In this document: one piece after another, positions 1-8,220 of the stretch
Position numbering within the stretch: the stretch's first letter is position 1
Layout: every line of letters begins with the position of its first letter
NCBI RefSeq assembly: GCF_023111095.1
Contig: NZ_JALGYW010000017.1
Span: forward strand, 1 to 64,000
Source: Maribellus sp. YY47
GTDB lineage: Bacteria > Bacteroidota > Bacteroidia > Bacteroidales > Prolixibacteraceae
Direction of reading: 5' to 3'
DNA length: 64,000 nucleotides
Notes under the pieces: generated by a model
Seen by the model: the letters and a program-made list of their open reading frames with translations, nothing else
Databases searched by the model: none
Told to the model about the DNA's origin: nothing
Program-made: the position numbers and the translations under genes

Positions 1-369
1 TAATTGCTTGTTTGCATGCAAAAATCCGTATTTTCAATTCAAATCGTCACGCTATCAAAAATCGCTACAAGTACGACTAACAAAGAATTTCAAAGAACGT
101 CTATTAATTTTTAATACCCACTAGTGAGTTAGAACAACAAGTTAGGAAGACCCCAAATGCGGTACATATTAGTTTTGAAGCATAGTTTTGCAATTATGAA
201 GCATTGATGACAAATCCTAAAACCTTTTCAGTCCGGGGATCAAAGTGAATCTATCGGTGGAGAGAGCAGCAATAAAACAGCGGGCACCGGTATAACTAAA
301 TACCCTGCAATCACGTACACCTTTTCGTTGTACCTTCTCCGGATAAACAAAAAGTAAATTACATCAGCT
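1..369. other. Left-edge stretch without a recognised gene
   Basis: No open frame with coding character, RNA gene or repeat was recognised. The last part is the upstream region of the DUF2085 gene that starts at 370. I see no clear TAnnTTTG promoter box or strong ribosome-binding site in it. Confidence 0.5.
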
Positions 370-951
370 ATGATATTCTCCATAACGCTCGAATCGTTTT
401 CTGAAAGTCTGTTTAGTTATGTATGTCACCAGGATGCTTCCATTTTGATAGCGCTGAATGGAAGAACGCTGATGTTGTGTCCGCGCTGTTCGGGTTTGCA
501 AGCCGGTTTTTTTATTACGATGCTGGTGCTGTTACTGGTTAACGGGGTAAAGAATTTAAAAACCGGCCGGGCTTTTAAGAGCCTTGTTGTGGTGGCTTTG
601 CTCTTTTTGTTTTCAGAATGGATGCTGGCTCAAACCGGTATAATTCATTCTACAGCTGCCAGCCGGTTGTTGAGCGGACTGGCGGGCGGTGTGGCATTTT
701 CGCTGCTGGGCATCGCTTACCGGAACCAATTTGTTGGCCAAAGCAGCCAAGTAGCCTCCCGTATTTGCCGGGCAATTCCGATGATATTTATAATCCTGTT
801 TTTGGGATTGCTCTTGTTTCATGCCGATCTCTGGTCGGTGGTAACACTCCTGTTGGTGCTGGCGGTGATTGTGAATGGCCTGTTCATACTCCAAACCGTC
901 ATTCTGCGGGTGTATGCGCTATTTGTCAAAACAAAAAACACAAACGAATGA
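370..951 (+). CDS. DUF2085-type integral membrane protein
   Basis: A 193-aa protein of unknown function. Near the N-terminus it has a CHQ motif (C19), then an NGR segment and a CPRC pair (C37, C40) followed by SGLQAGFF. This pattern of a Cys-His motif, NGR and CxxC entering a membrane segment is the hallmark of the DUF2085 family. About five hydrophobic segments follow, so it should sit in the inner membrane with the Cys cluster near the first helix. The Cys residues may bind a metal; that is inference. The stop codon overlaps the next start as ATGA (948-951), so the two genes are probably translationally coupled. Confidence 0.75.
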   Translation: MIFSITLESFSESLFSYVCHQDASILIALNGRTLMLCPRCSGLQAGFFITMLVLLLVNGVKNLKTGRAFKSLVVVALLFLFSEWMLAQTGIIHSTAASRLLSGLAGGVAFSLLGIAYRNQFVGQSSQVASRICRAIPMIFIILFLGLLLFHADLWSVVTLLLVLAVIVNGLFILQTVILRVYALFVKTKNTNE

Positions 952-1652
952 AAAAATTTTATCCTTTAAACCGGATGGATCTGCTGTTTCTTTTGGGGGC
1001 GGGACTGTTCTTTTTCAGCTGTATTGCAACAACGCTTCAAACCGCCCGGACCAAAGCACCCGGGCAGGTAGAACTTAGTGCCGGGTATTTAAATGCGCAA
1101 AGTACAAATGGTTCTGAAGACGGTGGTTCCACGCAACTCATTGGTATGAATGCCCGTTTGGGAGTGGCGGAAAACCTGGATTTGGGTTTTGAACATACCC
1201 TGGATGTGACCAAAGACAACGATGCCCTCTTTAATACCATTTGGGGAGATGTAAAATATCAGTTTTCGAACCACAGCAACGAAAACAAAAAGTTGACTTT
1301 TTCATCGGGGCTGCTTAAGGGATATGTTTACAAGGAAGATGCGCAGGTACACATCACTACTTTACCGCTTTATTTTAGTTTGCCTGTAAACAACCGGGTA
1401 ATGCCTACTTTTATGTATCGTTACGGATTAATCAGCGATGGATTTTTTCCGAACTCAGACAGTTTTGACGATCCGCGCCATACTTTTATGCTGGGAATTG
1501 AATACGCATTAAAGGAGCCGGATGCTGCAACTTGGATTCCAAAATTTGCCGCATCCATCGGGACCATGCAGTCGTTCGATGGCGAGGACTCAGGTTTGTT
1601 TCTGTTCAATTTCGGATTTAAAATTGATTCTCCGTTTGGGCAAAAGGAATGA
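948..1652 (+). CDS. Predicted lipoprotein, beta-barrel-like
   Basis: A 234-aa protein. The frame is open further upstream to 618, but the start at 948 is chosen because it overlaps the previous stop (ATGA) and opens directly onto an export signal: MKKFYPLNRM, a hydrophobic stretch, and a lipobox-like FFFSC with Cys at residue 25. The rest alternates short polar and aromatic strands (LDLGFEHTLDV, YFSLPVNN, FLFNFGFKID at the end), typical of small outer-membrane barrels of the Bacteroidota. No named family was recognised. It is coupled to the DUF2085 gene and may be anchored to or embedded in the outer membrane. Function unknown. Confidence 0.6.
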   Translation: MKKFYPLNRMDLLFLLGAGLFFFSCIATTLQTARTKAPGQVELSAGYLNAQSTNGSEDGGSTQLIGMNARLGVAENLDLGFEHTLDVTKDNDALFNTIWGDVKYQFSNHSNENKKLTFSSGLLKGYVYKEDAQVHITTLPLYFSLPVNNRVMPTFMYRYGLISDGFFPNSDSFDDPRHTFMLGIEYALKEPDAATWIPKFAASIGTMQSFDGEDSGLFLFNFGFKIDSPFGQKE

Positions 1653-1740
1653 TGGAAACCTGATGTTGTTGTGATAAGGTGTCCATAGAATCACTTTAGC
1701 ACAGACTTTAACCTGGAGCATGAAAGTTTCTCCTCCTGAA

Positions 1741-1839
1741 TTCCCCTTTGTCTGCCGCGCTAAAGCCTTACGCAGACATTTCCCCCTCGGGGGAAATAAA
1801 GTGGAATGTCTGATTTACTATGGAGGAGAAAAGAACGCT
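1741..1839. repeat. Interspersed repeat, copy A
   Basis: This stretch contains CTAAAGCCTTAC within a block that recurs at 24391-24435 with only a few substitutions. Further along, TGGAATGT.TGATTT is also shared (1812-1825 here, about 24531-24544 there), with extra sequence inserted in the second copy. No transposase is nearby. It is probably a short intergenic repeat family. A small open frame across it (1720-1911) is not considered a gene. Confidence 0.5.
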
Positions 1840-1860
1840 GCCGGAATTAAATTCAGTGGT

Positions 1861-2301
1861 TTATACCGGTTGAATGTTTGCGGCATTCAATCCACGTGTG
1901 CCTTTTACTAATTCAAAAGTTACCATATCTCCCTCACGAATTTCAGGATAGGCTTCGGAAATGTGGAAAAAGTACTTTTCAGTACTGGCAGTGTCTTTGA
2001 TAAAACCATAGCCTTTATCTTGTTTGAAGTGTTCCACTCGTCCCGTCAGCGGAACGTCTTCCACCTCTTCTTTTTTAGGTGTCGAAACGGCGATGTCTTC
2101 TACTTTAATCTCTTCCTTTTTCTCGTCTGATGGCATTTCAGTAGTGATCACGCCGTTTTCATCGACATACGCAATCATGTCATCCAAAGAACTGCCGCCG
2201 GCATTGGCTTTACGCTCTTCTTTGCGTTTCAGTTTTTCTTTTCTTTTTTGCTCTCTTTTCTTTTCTAATTCTCTTTTGTTATACGAGATTGATCTACCCA
2301 T
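1861..2301 (-). CDS. Cold-shock-domain protein with basic N-terminal extension
   Basis: A 146-aa protein. Residues 1-35 are extremely rich in Lys, Arg and Glu, probably helical and nucleic-acid binding. An acidic linker follows. The C-terminal 60 residues form a cold-shock domain: TGRVEHF at about 86, the RNP1-like KGYGFIKD (96-103) and the RNP2-like YFFHIS (110-115), then a VTFE strand and an N.A..I end. CspA-family proteins are about 67 aa, so the N-terminal half is an added module. It probably binds single-stranded RNA or DNA as an RNA chaperone. A terminator-like hairpin lies in its leader (2337-2370). Confidence 0.85.
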   Translation of the reverse strand: MGRSISYNKRELEKKREQKRKEKLKRKEERKANAGGSSLDDMIAYVDENGVITTEMPSDEKKEEIKVEDIAVSTPKKEEVEDVPLTGRVEHFKQDKGYGFIKDTASTEKYFFHISEAYPEIREGDMVTFELVKGTRGLNAANIQPV

Positions 2302-2336
2302 TCACTTGTATTTAATGTAATTTTTTTCATTCTCTG

Positions 2337-2370
2337 CTGGTATTTTTGAACGGGAAAATACCAGTTTTTT
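2337..2370 (+). terminator. Terminator-like hairpin antisense to the cold-shock gene leader
   Basis: CTGGTATTTT (2337-2346) pairs perfectly with AAAATACCAG (2355-2364) across an 8-nt loop and is followed on the plus strand by six T. It has the form of an intrinsic terminator for plus-strand transcription. The nearest plus-strand gene ends at 1652, so it could stop read-through transcripts antisense to the cold-shock gene. On the minus strand it would be a leader hairpin 36 bp before that gene's start. Confidence 0.6.
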
Positions 2371-2699
2371 CCTAATTTCTCTGTCCAACACCCGAATGCA
2401 TGGTTCTAAATATCCGTCCGCAATTGAGATGTGATACTCCTTTTAACGGATTGCCCAAACAAGAGGTTGATTTTGAAGACAATTTTCGATCAGAATATCC
2501 GCAAATAAAAGACGGACAAAACATTACGGAGTACTACTCAACAAAACACCAGGCTGTAAGAAAACCAAAGGTAAGAATTTATTGCGACGATTACGAAAGG
2601 ATGGGCGAGATTGGGGATGAGAAAACCGGGAGAAAAGACGATCATAACCAATTCGCATTGAATTACGTAGTCCTTTGTGTTTCACCTAAAATTACCACT
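2371..2699. other. Upstream region of the 2700 gene, open frame but probably untranslated
   Basis: The reading frame of the following gene is open back to an ATG at 2400. The extra 100 residues are polar and match nothing I recognise, and they would bury a clear signal peptide starting at 2700. I therefore treat this as non-coding leader and see nothing else in it. Confidence 0.5.
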
Positions 2700-3470
2700 A
2701 TGAGAAAGTTTACTTTGTTTATTGCCGCATGCCTGATTATGGCATCGCTTTTTGTGAATCCAGGTTATGCACAGGAATCGGAAGATCCGGGTCTCGTCCT
2801 GGTGATGGAAGAATTTGTTGCGCCATCCGACATGCCGCAGTTCTGGAAAGTACAGTCGGAAGCCATGGAACTGTTCGATAAAATGAATTTCGACATGAAA
2901 TTCTGGACCTACCGTACCGATCACAATTCGTTTTACTGGGCGATACCCCTCAAAAATTTTGCTGCGATCGATGAATTCTATACCAAAAGCGTGGAGTTCC
3001 ATCAGCAGTTAATCGAAAACGGTTACGATCCGGCAGCCAAGTTTCGCGATCTTTCCAATATCAGTCAGTTTGTAGTGCGCTGGAATAAGGACCTGTCGTT
3101 TCGCAAGACCGAGAGAGCGGAAGGCGCCGTGCCTGATAAGTTTTATGAATGGATGTTTATTTACCTGAAATCGGGGCATGAGAAGGAAGCCGCCGACGCT
3201 TGTCAGAAATACATCGATTTTTACAAAAGCATTGAAGAAAATTACCCGTGGGAGATGTACGAAGTGGTGTTTGGCGAACATACTCCCTGCTGGATTATGG
3301 AGGTATCGGCCGAAAGCGAAGCCCAGCTGCGTGAAACAGAAGAGGGATTGCAAAAGAAATACAACGAAGATTTCATGAAGCTGTGGCAAAACATGGTACC
3401 GCATGTCCGCGACATTCAAACGCAGAAAGGATGGTTTCTACCCGGCTGGTCGAGGTACGGAAGTAATTAG
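2700..3470 (+). CDS. Secreted protein, possible tandem NIPSNAP-like fold
   Basis: A 256-aa protein from the start at 2700, chosen because it opens a classical signal peptide (MRKFTLFIAA through NPGYAQ). The mature part appears to be two similar halves. Each has a strand with an aromatic or acidic pattern, a helix, then a strand ending in a small helix; compare FYWAIPLKNFAAIDEFY in the first half with CWIMEVSAESEAQLRE in the second. This suggests two dimeric alpha-beta-barrel (NIPSNAP-like) domains, but that is inference from pattern only. It probably works in the periplasm. No operon partner is evident and the function is unknown. Confidence 0.6.
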   Translation: MRKFTLFIAACLIMASLFVNPGYAQESEDPGLVLVMEEFVAPSDMPQFWKVQSEAMELFDKMNFDMKFWTYRTDHNSFYWAIPLKNFAAIDEFYTKSVEFHQQLIENGYDPAAKFRDLSNISQFVVRWNKDLSFRKTERAEGAVPDKFYEWMFIYLKSGHEKEAADACQKYIDFYKSIEENYPWEMYEVVFGEHTPCWIMEVSAESEAQLRETEEGLQKKYNEDFMKLWQNMVPHVRDIQTQKGWFLPGWSRYGSN

Positions 3471-3597
3471 GGCCTGGCAGAAAGATGTTGCGCTGTTAGC
3501 TCTTCTTTTCCTTGAAGCTTGAGGCTTGCTGCCTGAAGCTATCGTACTTTGTTGTATCCATAAAATGGAGCCGCGAACCAAACTCGCCGGTATTTAG

Positions 3598-3605
3598 TAT
3601 CTTTG
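3598..3605 (+). promoter_or_regulatory. Possible -7 promoter box of the 3642 gene
   Basis: TATCTTTG fits the Bacteroidota -7 consensus TAnnTTTG and lies 37 nt before the next start codon. A convincing -33 TTTG at the usual distance was not found, so this rests on the -7 box alone. Confidence 0.35.
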
Positions 3606-3641
3606 AGCGAATCGACAGCAACCGACTAAAAACAAGACACC

Positions 3642-3851
3642 ATGGAAGCAGAAAACATCAGCAAACCGGAAAAGAAGCCGGAAGATACTCCGGAGAAAAA
3701 ACAATCGTGGGTGGATAAGACCGAAGCATTCATCGACGAAGCGGCCGAAAAAATACACAAAAGCGAAACCTATCGGAAAGCGGACCAATCGCTGGAGGAA
3801 GCCACCAAAAAGCTTTTCCGCAAAGCCGGTCGCTGGTGGGGAAAGCTTTAA
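3642..3851 (+). CDS. Small highly charged protein
   Basis: A 69-aa protein with no signal peptide or membrane segment. It is rich in Lys and Glu throughout, with a proline-containing N-terminus (KPEKKPEDTPEKK) and a helical remainder containing VDKTEAFIDEAAEKI and a basic amphipathic end, KLFRKAGRWWGKL. The Trp/Lys-rich C-terminus could touch membranes or nucleic acid. The frame fills most of an otherwise empty interval and follows a -7-like box, so I believe it is a gene. Small proteins of this style are common in Bacteroidota, but no function is known to me. Confidence 0.6.
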   Translation: MEAENISKPEKKPEDTPEKKQSWVDKTEAFIDEAAEKIHKSETYRKADQSLEEATKKLFRKAGRWWGKL

Positions 3852-3911
3852 GTGTGATCGGATGATGTTTTCAGCGTTCGGCTCTGGTTCTGTTTTCTTT
3901 TGACAAAACCC

Positions 3912-3950
3912 CTCGCCATGACGAATATCACAGGTATATCCGGCAGCGGC
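3912..3950. repeat. Isolated fragment of the 212-bp repeat family
   Basis: CTCGCCATGAC, then TATATCCGGCAGCGG, in the same order and nearly the same spacing as inside the units of the 8.2-9.6 kb array. It is a solo degenerate remnant. Confidence 0.55.
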
Positions 3951-4034
3951 CTGACGATCAGTGAAAAGAGACGTTTTAACACGACTTGCTGTTGAAACAC
4001 TTTCGGAGCTGATCTGCGTTAAGAAGTAAAAAAA

Positions 4035-4766
4035 CTAAAAAGCGATTCCCAGACTTATTCCACCCCGGAACATGGGATAAAACAGATTTTTCGCCTTTAC
4101 CGACACGTTTTGGTTGCGCGACGACACTTCTATTTTGTTTTTCCACATCGACGGCAGGTCATCTACTGCATCCAAAACATCATTGTATATTTCATCGACC
4201 TGTTCAGGTTCAGATACATAAATATTTCCTTCGATCTCAGCCAGACCGGCTTCAAGACCAAAAAAGAACAGGTCGAGACTTACGGTTTTCGAAATCAGAA
4301 ACTGATAGCCCAACTGACATCCTGCCCCGATGGTATGAATCTTTGCATCAACGTTTTCGTTGTAAGTCGAAAATCCCTGGTTAGCAGCTATCTCCCTGAC
4401 ATTGTCGGCAGCACCTGAAATTCCCTGGTATTTGATGAACGGGGCGATGTAGAAACCTTTGGGAAGGCTGCTTTTACCCGTGTAGTGGCGATAAGCGGCA
4501 CGCAGCGAAAAAATACCCAGTTCATCGTCGGTAATATTTTCATCCTCACTCCAGGTCATCCCAAACTTATCGACAAACGAACGGTTAATGGGCAAGCCAA
4601 TGCCAAATTCGAAGGCGTTTTTCTCGTTGAGCATGCGTTCGTACTCAAAAGCAGCGCTGTTTAACGAAAAGCTCACCGGTAAAATTTTTATAGCATTTTT
4701 CTTTTCCTGTGCCGAAACGCTGATACAGGTCAGGCTGACAATAATGGCCAATAGCAGGTTTTTCAT
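4035..4766 (-). CDS. Secreted outer-membrane beta-barrel-like protein
   Basis: A 243-aa protein. An in-frame ATG eight codons upstream exists, but the start at 4766 opens directly onto the signal peptide MKNLLLAIIVSL...VSAQ. The mature protein has alternating strands such as FEFGIGLPI, LRAAYRHYTG, FYIAPFIKYQG, CQLGYQFLIS, LDLFFFGLEAGL and ends GGISLGIAF. The final Phe and the alternating pattern point to an eight- to ten-stranded outer-membrane barrel. No family name was recognised. It is divergent from the 5069 gene. Confidence 0.65.
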   Translation of the reverse strand: MKNLLLAIIVSLTCISVSAQEKKNAIKILPVSFSLNSAAFEYERMLNEKNAFEFGIGLPINRSFVDKFGMTWSEDENITDDELGIFSLRAAYRHYTGKSSLPKGFYIAPFIKYQGISGAADNVREIAANQGFSTYNENVDAKIHTIGAGCQLGYQFLISKTVSLDLFFFGLEAGLAEIEGNIYVSEPEQVDEIYNDVLDAVDDLPSMWKNKIEVSSRNQNVSVKAKNLFYPMFRGGISLGIAF

Positions 4767-5029
4767 CGTCTTTGAATATTTGGTTTGCATAAATTTACAA
4801 AAAGAATCAGCTTATAAAGAATGAAGTTGCAAACGAGTGTTGCAAAATCCCATTCGTCAGGAAAATACATTAGTTTGTCCTCACAAAACAACTATCCGTC
4901 GACCCCGAATTAACCTTTTTATAGTTTGAAAGTCAATGGAGTAAACCAGCCGGAATGGAAGTATCAGAAAACAACCGGTTTAGCATAAAGTTGCTTATGG
5001 ATTCAGATTAAGAACAGAGTTATTAACCA

Positions 5030-5054
5030 AAGCGAAACGAATATTCGTTCGCTT
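5030..5054 (+). promoter_or_regulatory. Strong dyad immediately before the 5069 start
   Basis: AACGAATATTCGTT (5036-5049) is a perfect 14-bp palindrome. It is flanked by AAGCG (5030-5034, with one extra A) and CGCTT (5050-5054), giving a nearly continuous 19-bp arm pairing. It ends 14 nt before the ATG at 5069 and runs into an A-rich leader. It could be an operator or an mRNA hairpin controlling translation. The rest of the gap (4767-5029) shows nothing else I can name. Confidence 0.5.
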
Positions 5055-5068
5055 AAAAAAAACAAGTC

Positions 5069-5650
5069 ATGAAAACAAAAAAATTAGCATTCGTATTGGT
5101 GGCCGTTGCATTATCAGTAAGTGCCTATGCAACAAAAATACCGAAAATGAATATTGTTGCAGTCGATGATTCGAAGGCGCTGGTTACGGCCGTTACCGAT
5201 CCCGGGGGGGCCTCCGAATTCTCCATCGTCTCCGAAAACGGCGACATCGTTTATTACAAACGCAGTAAAGCTGCCGCTGTCTTCCGTTCAGTGTTTGATT
5301 TTTCGGCGCTGAGTGACGGAAAGTACACAGTAAAAATCGAAACCGGCACGGCCCAGGTAAAAAGTGAAATTGAAGTGGACGGTGGCGATGTACAGGTAAA
5401 AGCCGTGGAAAAAGAGCTAGCTCCTTACTTTGCGTACGACAGCCAGTTGTTAAAGGTATCGTACCTGAATTTCGACCGGGAAAATATTTCGATGTTAATA
5501 TACAACAATGGCGAGCTGGTGTTTCGGTCAAACCTGGGCAACGACTTTACCATTCAACGCGCTTTCGACGTGTCGAAAATGGTGAACGGCAATTTCGATT
5601 TTGTACTGGCCAGAACTGACGAACCTTACAGCTTTAATGTTACGCGGTAA
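5069..5650 (+). CDS. Secreted beta-sandwich-like protein of unknown function
   Basis: A 193-aa protein with a signal peptide (MKTKKLAFVLVAVAL..AYA). The mature region consists of short beta strands with two similar blocks. GDIVYYKRSKA...FDFSALSDGKYTVKIETG and GELVFRSNLG...FDVSKMVNGNFDFVLAR both read as a strand pair, a linker, then F(D)xSxxxxGxY/F strands. This looks like a tandem duplication of an Ig-like or FlgD-like unit, as in many secreted Bacteroidota proteins. It is probably periplasmic or surface-exposed. A strong dyad sits just upstream of the start. Confidence 0.65.
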   Translation: MKTKKLAFVLVAVALSVSAYATKIPKMNIVAVDDSKALVTAVTDPGGASEFSIVSENGDIVYYKRSKAAAVFRSVFDFSALSDGKYTVKIETGTAQVKSEIEVDGGDVQVKAVEKELAPYFAYDSQLLKVSYLNFDRENISMLIYNNGELVFRSNLGNDFTIQRAFDVSKMVNGNFDFVLARTDEPYSFNVTR

Positions 5651-5748
5651 GCGCAGCAAAGAAAAGAGTAGGAAGTGGGTGACTGCTGCCGGCGAAATGT
5701 ACTTATCGTGTAGGTAAAGAAAATACTGATCATTTTCATTGTGCTGAA

Positions 5749-5807
5749 ATGCCTTGCACCGCTTGATTCCTCGGTTATATATTTTCAGTAATCAAGCGGT
5801 GCGGCAT
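5749..5807. terminator. Long stem-loop between convergent genes
   Basis: GCACCGCTTGATT (5756-5768) pairs perfectly with AATCAAGCGGTGC (5790-5802), extended by ATGCC (5749-5753) with GGCAT (5803-5807). It lies between the plus-strand 5069 gene and the minus-strand peptidase gene. It lacks a strong T-tract, so it may be a bidirectional transcription barrier or part of a palindromic repeat. Confidence 0.45.
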
Positions 5808-5914
5808 TCATGCTTTCAAGTTATAAGCTTTGGGTGACTGTGGTTTGCAACGGAAAGGAATCCGCTTATTCCATTACGATTGACCCGGAGCTGTCCAAAA
5901 AGTTGGCAAAAACA

Positions 5915-6020
5915 GGTTCTTGCAAAGACACAAAAGAAGCGCAAAGATCGCGGATTGCTCATCATTAGCTTCTTTTTTTGCGTGCCTTTGAGTAAATCTT
6001 GGCGTGCTTTGCCTGGCATT
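5915..6020. repeat. CTTTGC-type imperfect inverted repeat
   Basis: The segment carries TTCTTGCAAAGACACAAAAG and GCGCAAAGATCGC, then after a short gap GCGTGCCTTTGAG and GGCGTGCTTTGCC. The two halves are roughly complementary CAAAG/CTTTG-rich blocks. Such CTTTGCG repeats are a familiar intergenic class in Bacteroidota. It is non-coding. Confidence 0.4.
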
Positions 6021-6067
6021 TACTTTTTGGACAAGCCCAATATCTTTAAAAGCGCTAAGCGATGGAT

Positions 6068-7939
6068 TTATTCGAGCATTTTCAGCGACTGTTGCGGATG
6101 GATCAGCAGAATATCCGGTTTTTCAGTCGATGGAGTGGCTCCTTTAATGATCAGGTCTTTTACTTCGGCAACGCTTAAACCGGGGTTTGTGGCCCAGAGT
6201 TTGGCCGCCAGGTTCACCACCTGCGGCGAAGCCATCGATGTTCCCGAATATTTGCGTTTTTCACCTCCCGGGATAAAACTTTCGACCTCGTATCCGTTCG
6301 AATACACATCCACTCCCTTGCCGATGGTGGTAAAGCTGGTTTCTTTTCCTTCGATGTCAACCGCGCCCACTTTCATCAGGTTGGGAAGCGTTAAGCCGGA
6401 AGGAATATTGTTGGCAAAATCAATGTCGTTGTTGGCATTACCCGCCGCAACCACAAACAGGATTTCCGGAGCTTCTTTCATCGCCGTATACAAGGCATCC
6501 TTCTCCATCCCAAACAGTTTTTGGGCCAGGGCTTTTCTTTCTTCTTCATTTTCTCCGATTCCATTCATGGCCAGGAGGCTTTCGTAGTAGTTTTGAGAAT
6601 ACCCCCAACTCATATTCACCACCCTTACCTGGTGGTCTTTAAAATACTGTACCGTGTTTTTATATAGTTCCACCCAGTTTTTCGACGTTTCCAGCGTTGG
6701 AGGAGCAGGAATGTTCTCGTACGGAAAGGTTAAACGTGCAGCCAGTATCCGGGCCTGCGGGTTTCCTTTGGCGGCAATTCCGGCCACATGGGTTCCGTGC
6801 GAAAAATTACCGTACATACCCAGGTTCTCGATAAACGGATTGACTTCCTCGGGAGCGAGTGTTGAAATGTATTTTTTTAGTTCATCGGCTTCCTCGCTTT
6901 TTATCATGGCCTGCAGATCCATTAAGCCTTTGATGTATTTCTCATACTGCTGATAGTTGGCGTTGATCTCGGCAATCGGGAACAGAATTTCGCTGACCTT
7001 GTTGCCCTTAAGGTCGTAGGCAATTCCGTGTACATCATCCACAAAGCCATTGTTGTCGTCATCTTTGCCGTCGGGTTTTTCGGCTTTATTTACCCAGCGG
7101 TTATTTTCGGGGAGCACGGCTTCATCCACTCCTGTATCCCAGATTCCTACCACCACCGGTTTCAGCTGGGTGTTGTTGTCCAGGTCCGCGTCGCGGTCTT
7201 TCCAGATATCCACCAGGGTGACATCAACGTGGTTCTTATCGTAATAAGCCTGAAATACCGGTTTGTAAACATCCGCGACGTAAGGCAGGGTCATGTCGTA
7301 GGTCATGCGCATTCCCAGAAGTTCTTTGGCCACAAATGCGGGGACCTGCTTATCAGCCTTGTCGATGATGGGCTGTAACTGTCCTTCGATGATCCCCTGG
7401 ATGAGATTAGCTGTCAGGATATCCAGCGAGCCGGTCATCCCCTCAACGTCTTCCTGTACCACCGCAAAAGGTATTTTTTCGAGCGCGGCTTCCAGGTTTT
7501 TTTTGAAGGCAGCTTTAAACGCTTCTTCCGGAAGATCGGGATCTTCGAGCCTGGTTTTTATGTACACTTCTTCGGTGAGGTTCCACAGGTATTTATCCGA
7601 TTCTTTTTCGGTCAGTTTCCTGCCGGCGTATATCTGGTCAAGCGCCGGTTGAAGGTCGTTTTTTAAGAAACTGATGGTCGAGAAATTGGAATGATAACCA
7701 CGCAGGGTAGCCTTGTCCTGAATGTCGTATTTTTCCAGGTCGTCTTTCAGGTCCGATTCAATTGTAGCGGCCAGTTCCAGCAGCAGGTCGCGGTTGTTGA
7801 TGTAGTCCATGGCTTTGTTCCCTTTCAGGTCGTAGTAATGTTTGGGAAGGTCTTCGGCACGTTCAATTTTAATTTTGTTTTGTGCCGTAAGCGGTTGAAA
7901 TGCCAGCAATGCAACAAGTGCAAAAATGAGTTTTTTCAT
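6068..7939 (-). CDS. Secreted S8-family subtilisin-like serine protease
   Basis: A 623-aa protein with signal peptide MKKLIFALVALLAFQPLTAQ. Residues 25-240 are a helical N-terminal region, probably a prodomain. The peptidase domain follows with a complete triad: Asp268 in GIWDTGVD, His381 in SHGTHVAGIAA and Ser568 in SGTSMASPQ. The oxyanion Asn501 is in VVAAGNAN. An acidic stretch at 289-302 (DGKDDDNNGFVDD) looks like a calcium-binding loop. The insert between Asp and His (about 110 residues) is long for the family and carries a helical segment (320-370). No sorting domain is visible at the C-terminus, so the product is likely periplasmic or a simple exoprotease. It stands alone. Confidence 0.93.
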   Translation of the reverse strand: MKKLIFALVALLAFQPLTAQNKIKIERAEDLPKHYYDLKGNKAMDYINNRDLLLELAATIESDLKDDLEKYDIQDKATLRGYHSNFSTISFLKNDLQPALDQIYAGRKLTEKESDKYLWNLTEEVYIKTRLEDPDLPEEAFKAAFKKNLEAALEKIPFAVVQEDVEGMTGSLDILTANLIQGIIEGQLQPIIDKADKQVPAFVAKELLGMRMTYDMTLPYVADVYKPVFQAYYDKNHVDVTLVDIWKDRDADLDNNTQLKPVVVGIWDTGVDEAVLPENNRWVNKAEKPDGKDDDNNGFVDDVHGIAYDLKGNKVSEILFPIAEINANYQQYEKYIKGLMDLQAMIKSEEADELKKYISTLAPEEVNPFIENLGMYGNFSHGTHVAGIAAKGNPQARILAARLTFPYENIPAPPTLETSKNWVELYKNTVQYFKDHQVRVVNMSWGYSQNYYESLLAMNGIGENEEERKALAQKLFGMEKDALYTAMKEAPEILFVVAAGNANNDIDFANNIPSGLTLPNLMKVGAVDIEGKETSFTTIGKGVDVYSNGYEVESFIPGGEKRKYSGTSMASPQVVNLAAKLWATNPGLSVAEVKDLIIKGATPSTEKPDILLIHPQQSLKMLE

Positions 7940-8220
7940 TGTATTCGATTATTCGTTTTTTGGGAAAGAAACACTTACTATTGAGGAGAACGGTGGAACA
8001 TTGGGAGAGAATGCCGTTTGGTTACTCCACTCTTTTCCCGTTAGAATAAAGTTTTCAGCCAAACTGCAGGGGATGGTTTTTAAGACCGTTTTAGGACTTC
8101 AGCACAGTACATTGCTTTGAATAAAAGCAGACAATAATTTACGCAAAAAAACAGTGATTTCCAATGACGTATTCCCGCTGCTGCGTTGTTGGTCGCGACC
8201 CTGAAACAATGCCCGGGGTT

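Noticed and set aside
618-947. N-terminal extension of the 948 gene
   Set aside because: It overlaps the DUF2085 gene in another frame and would place the lipoprotein signal 110 residues inside the protein.
4110-4418. Plus-strand open frame of 102 aa
   Set aside because: It is antisense to the beta-barrel gene at 4035-4766, which has a signal peptide and a coherent strand pattern.
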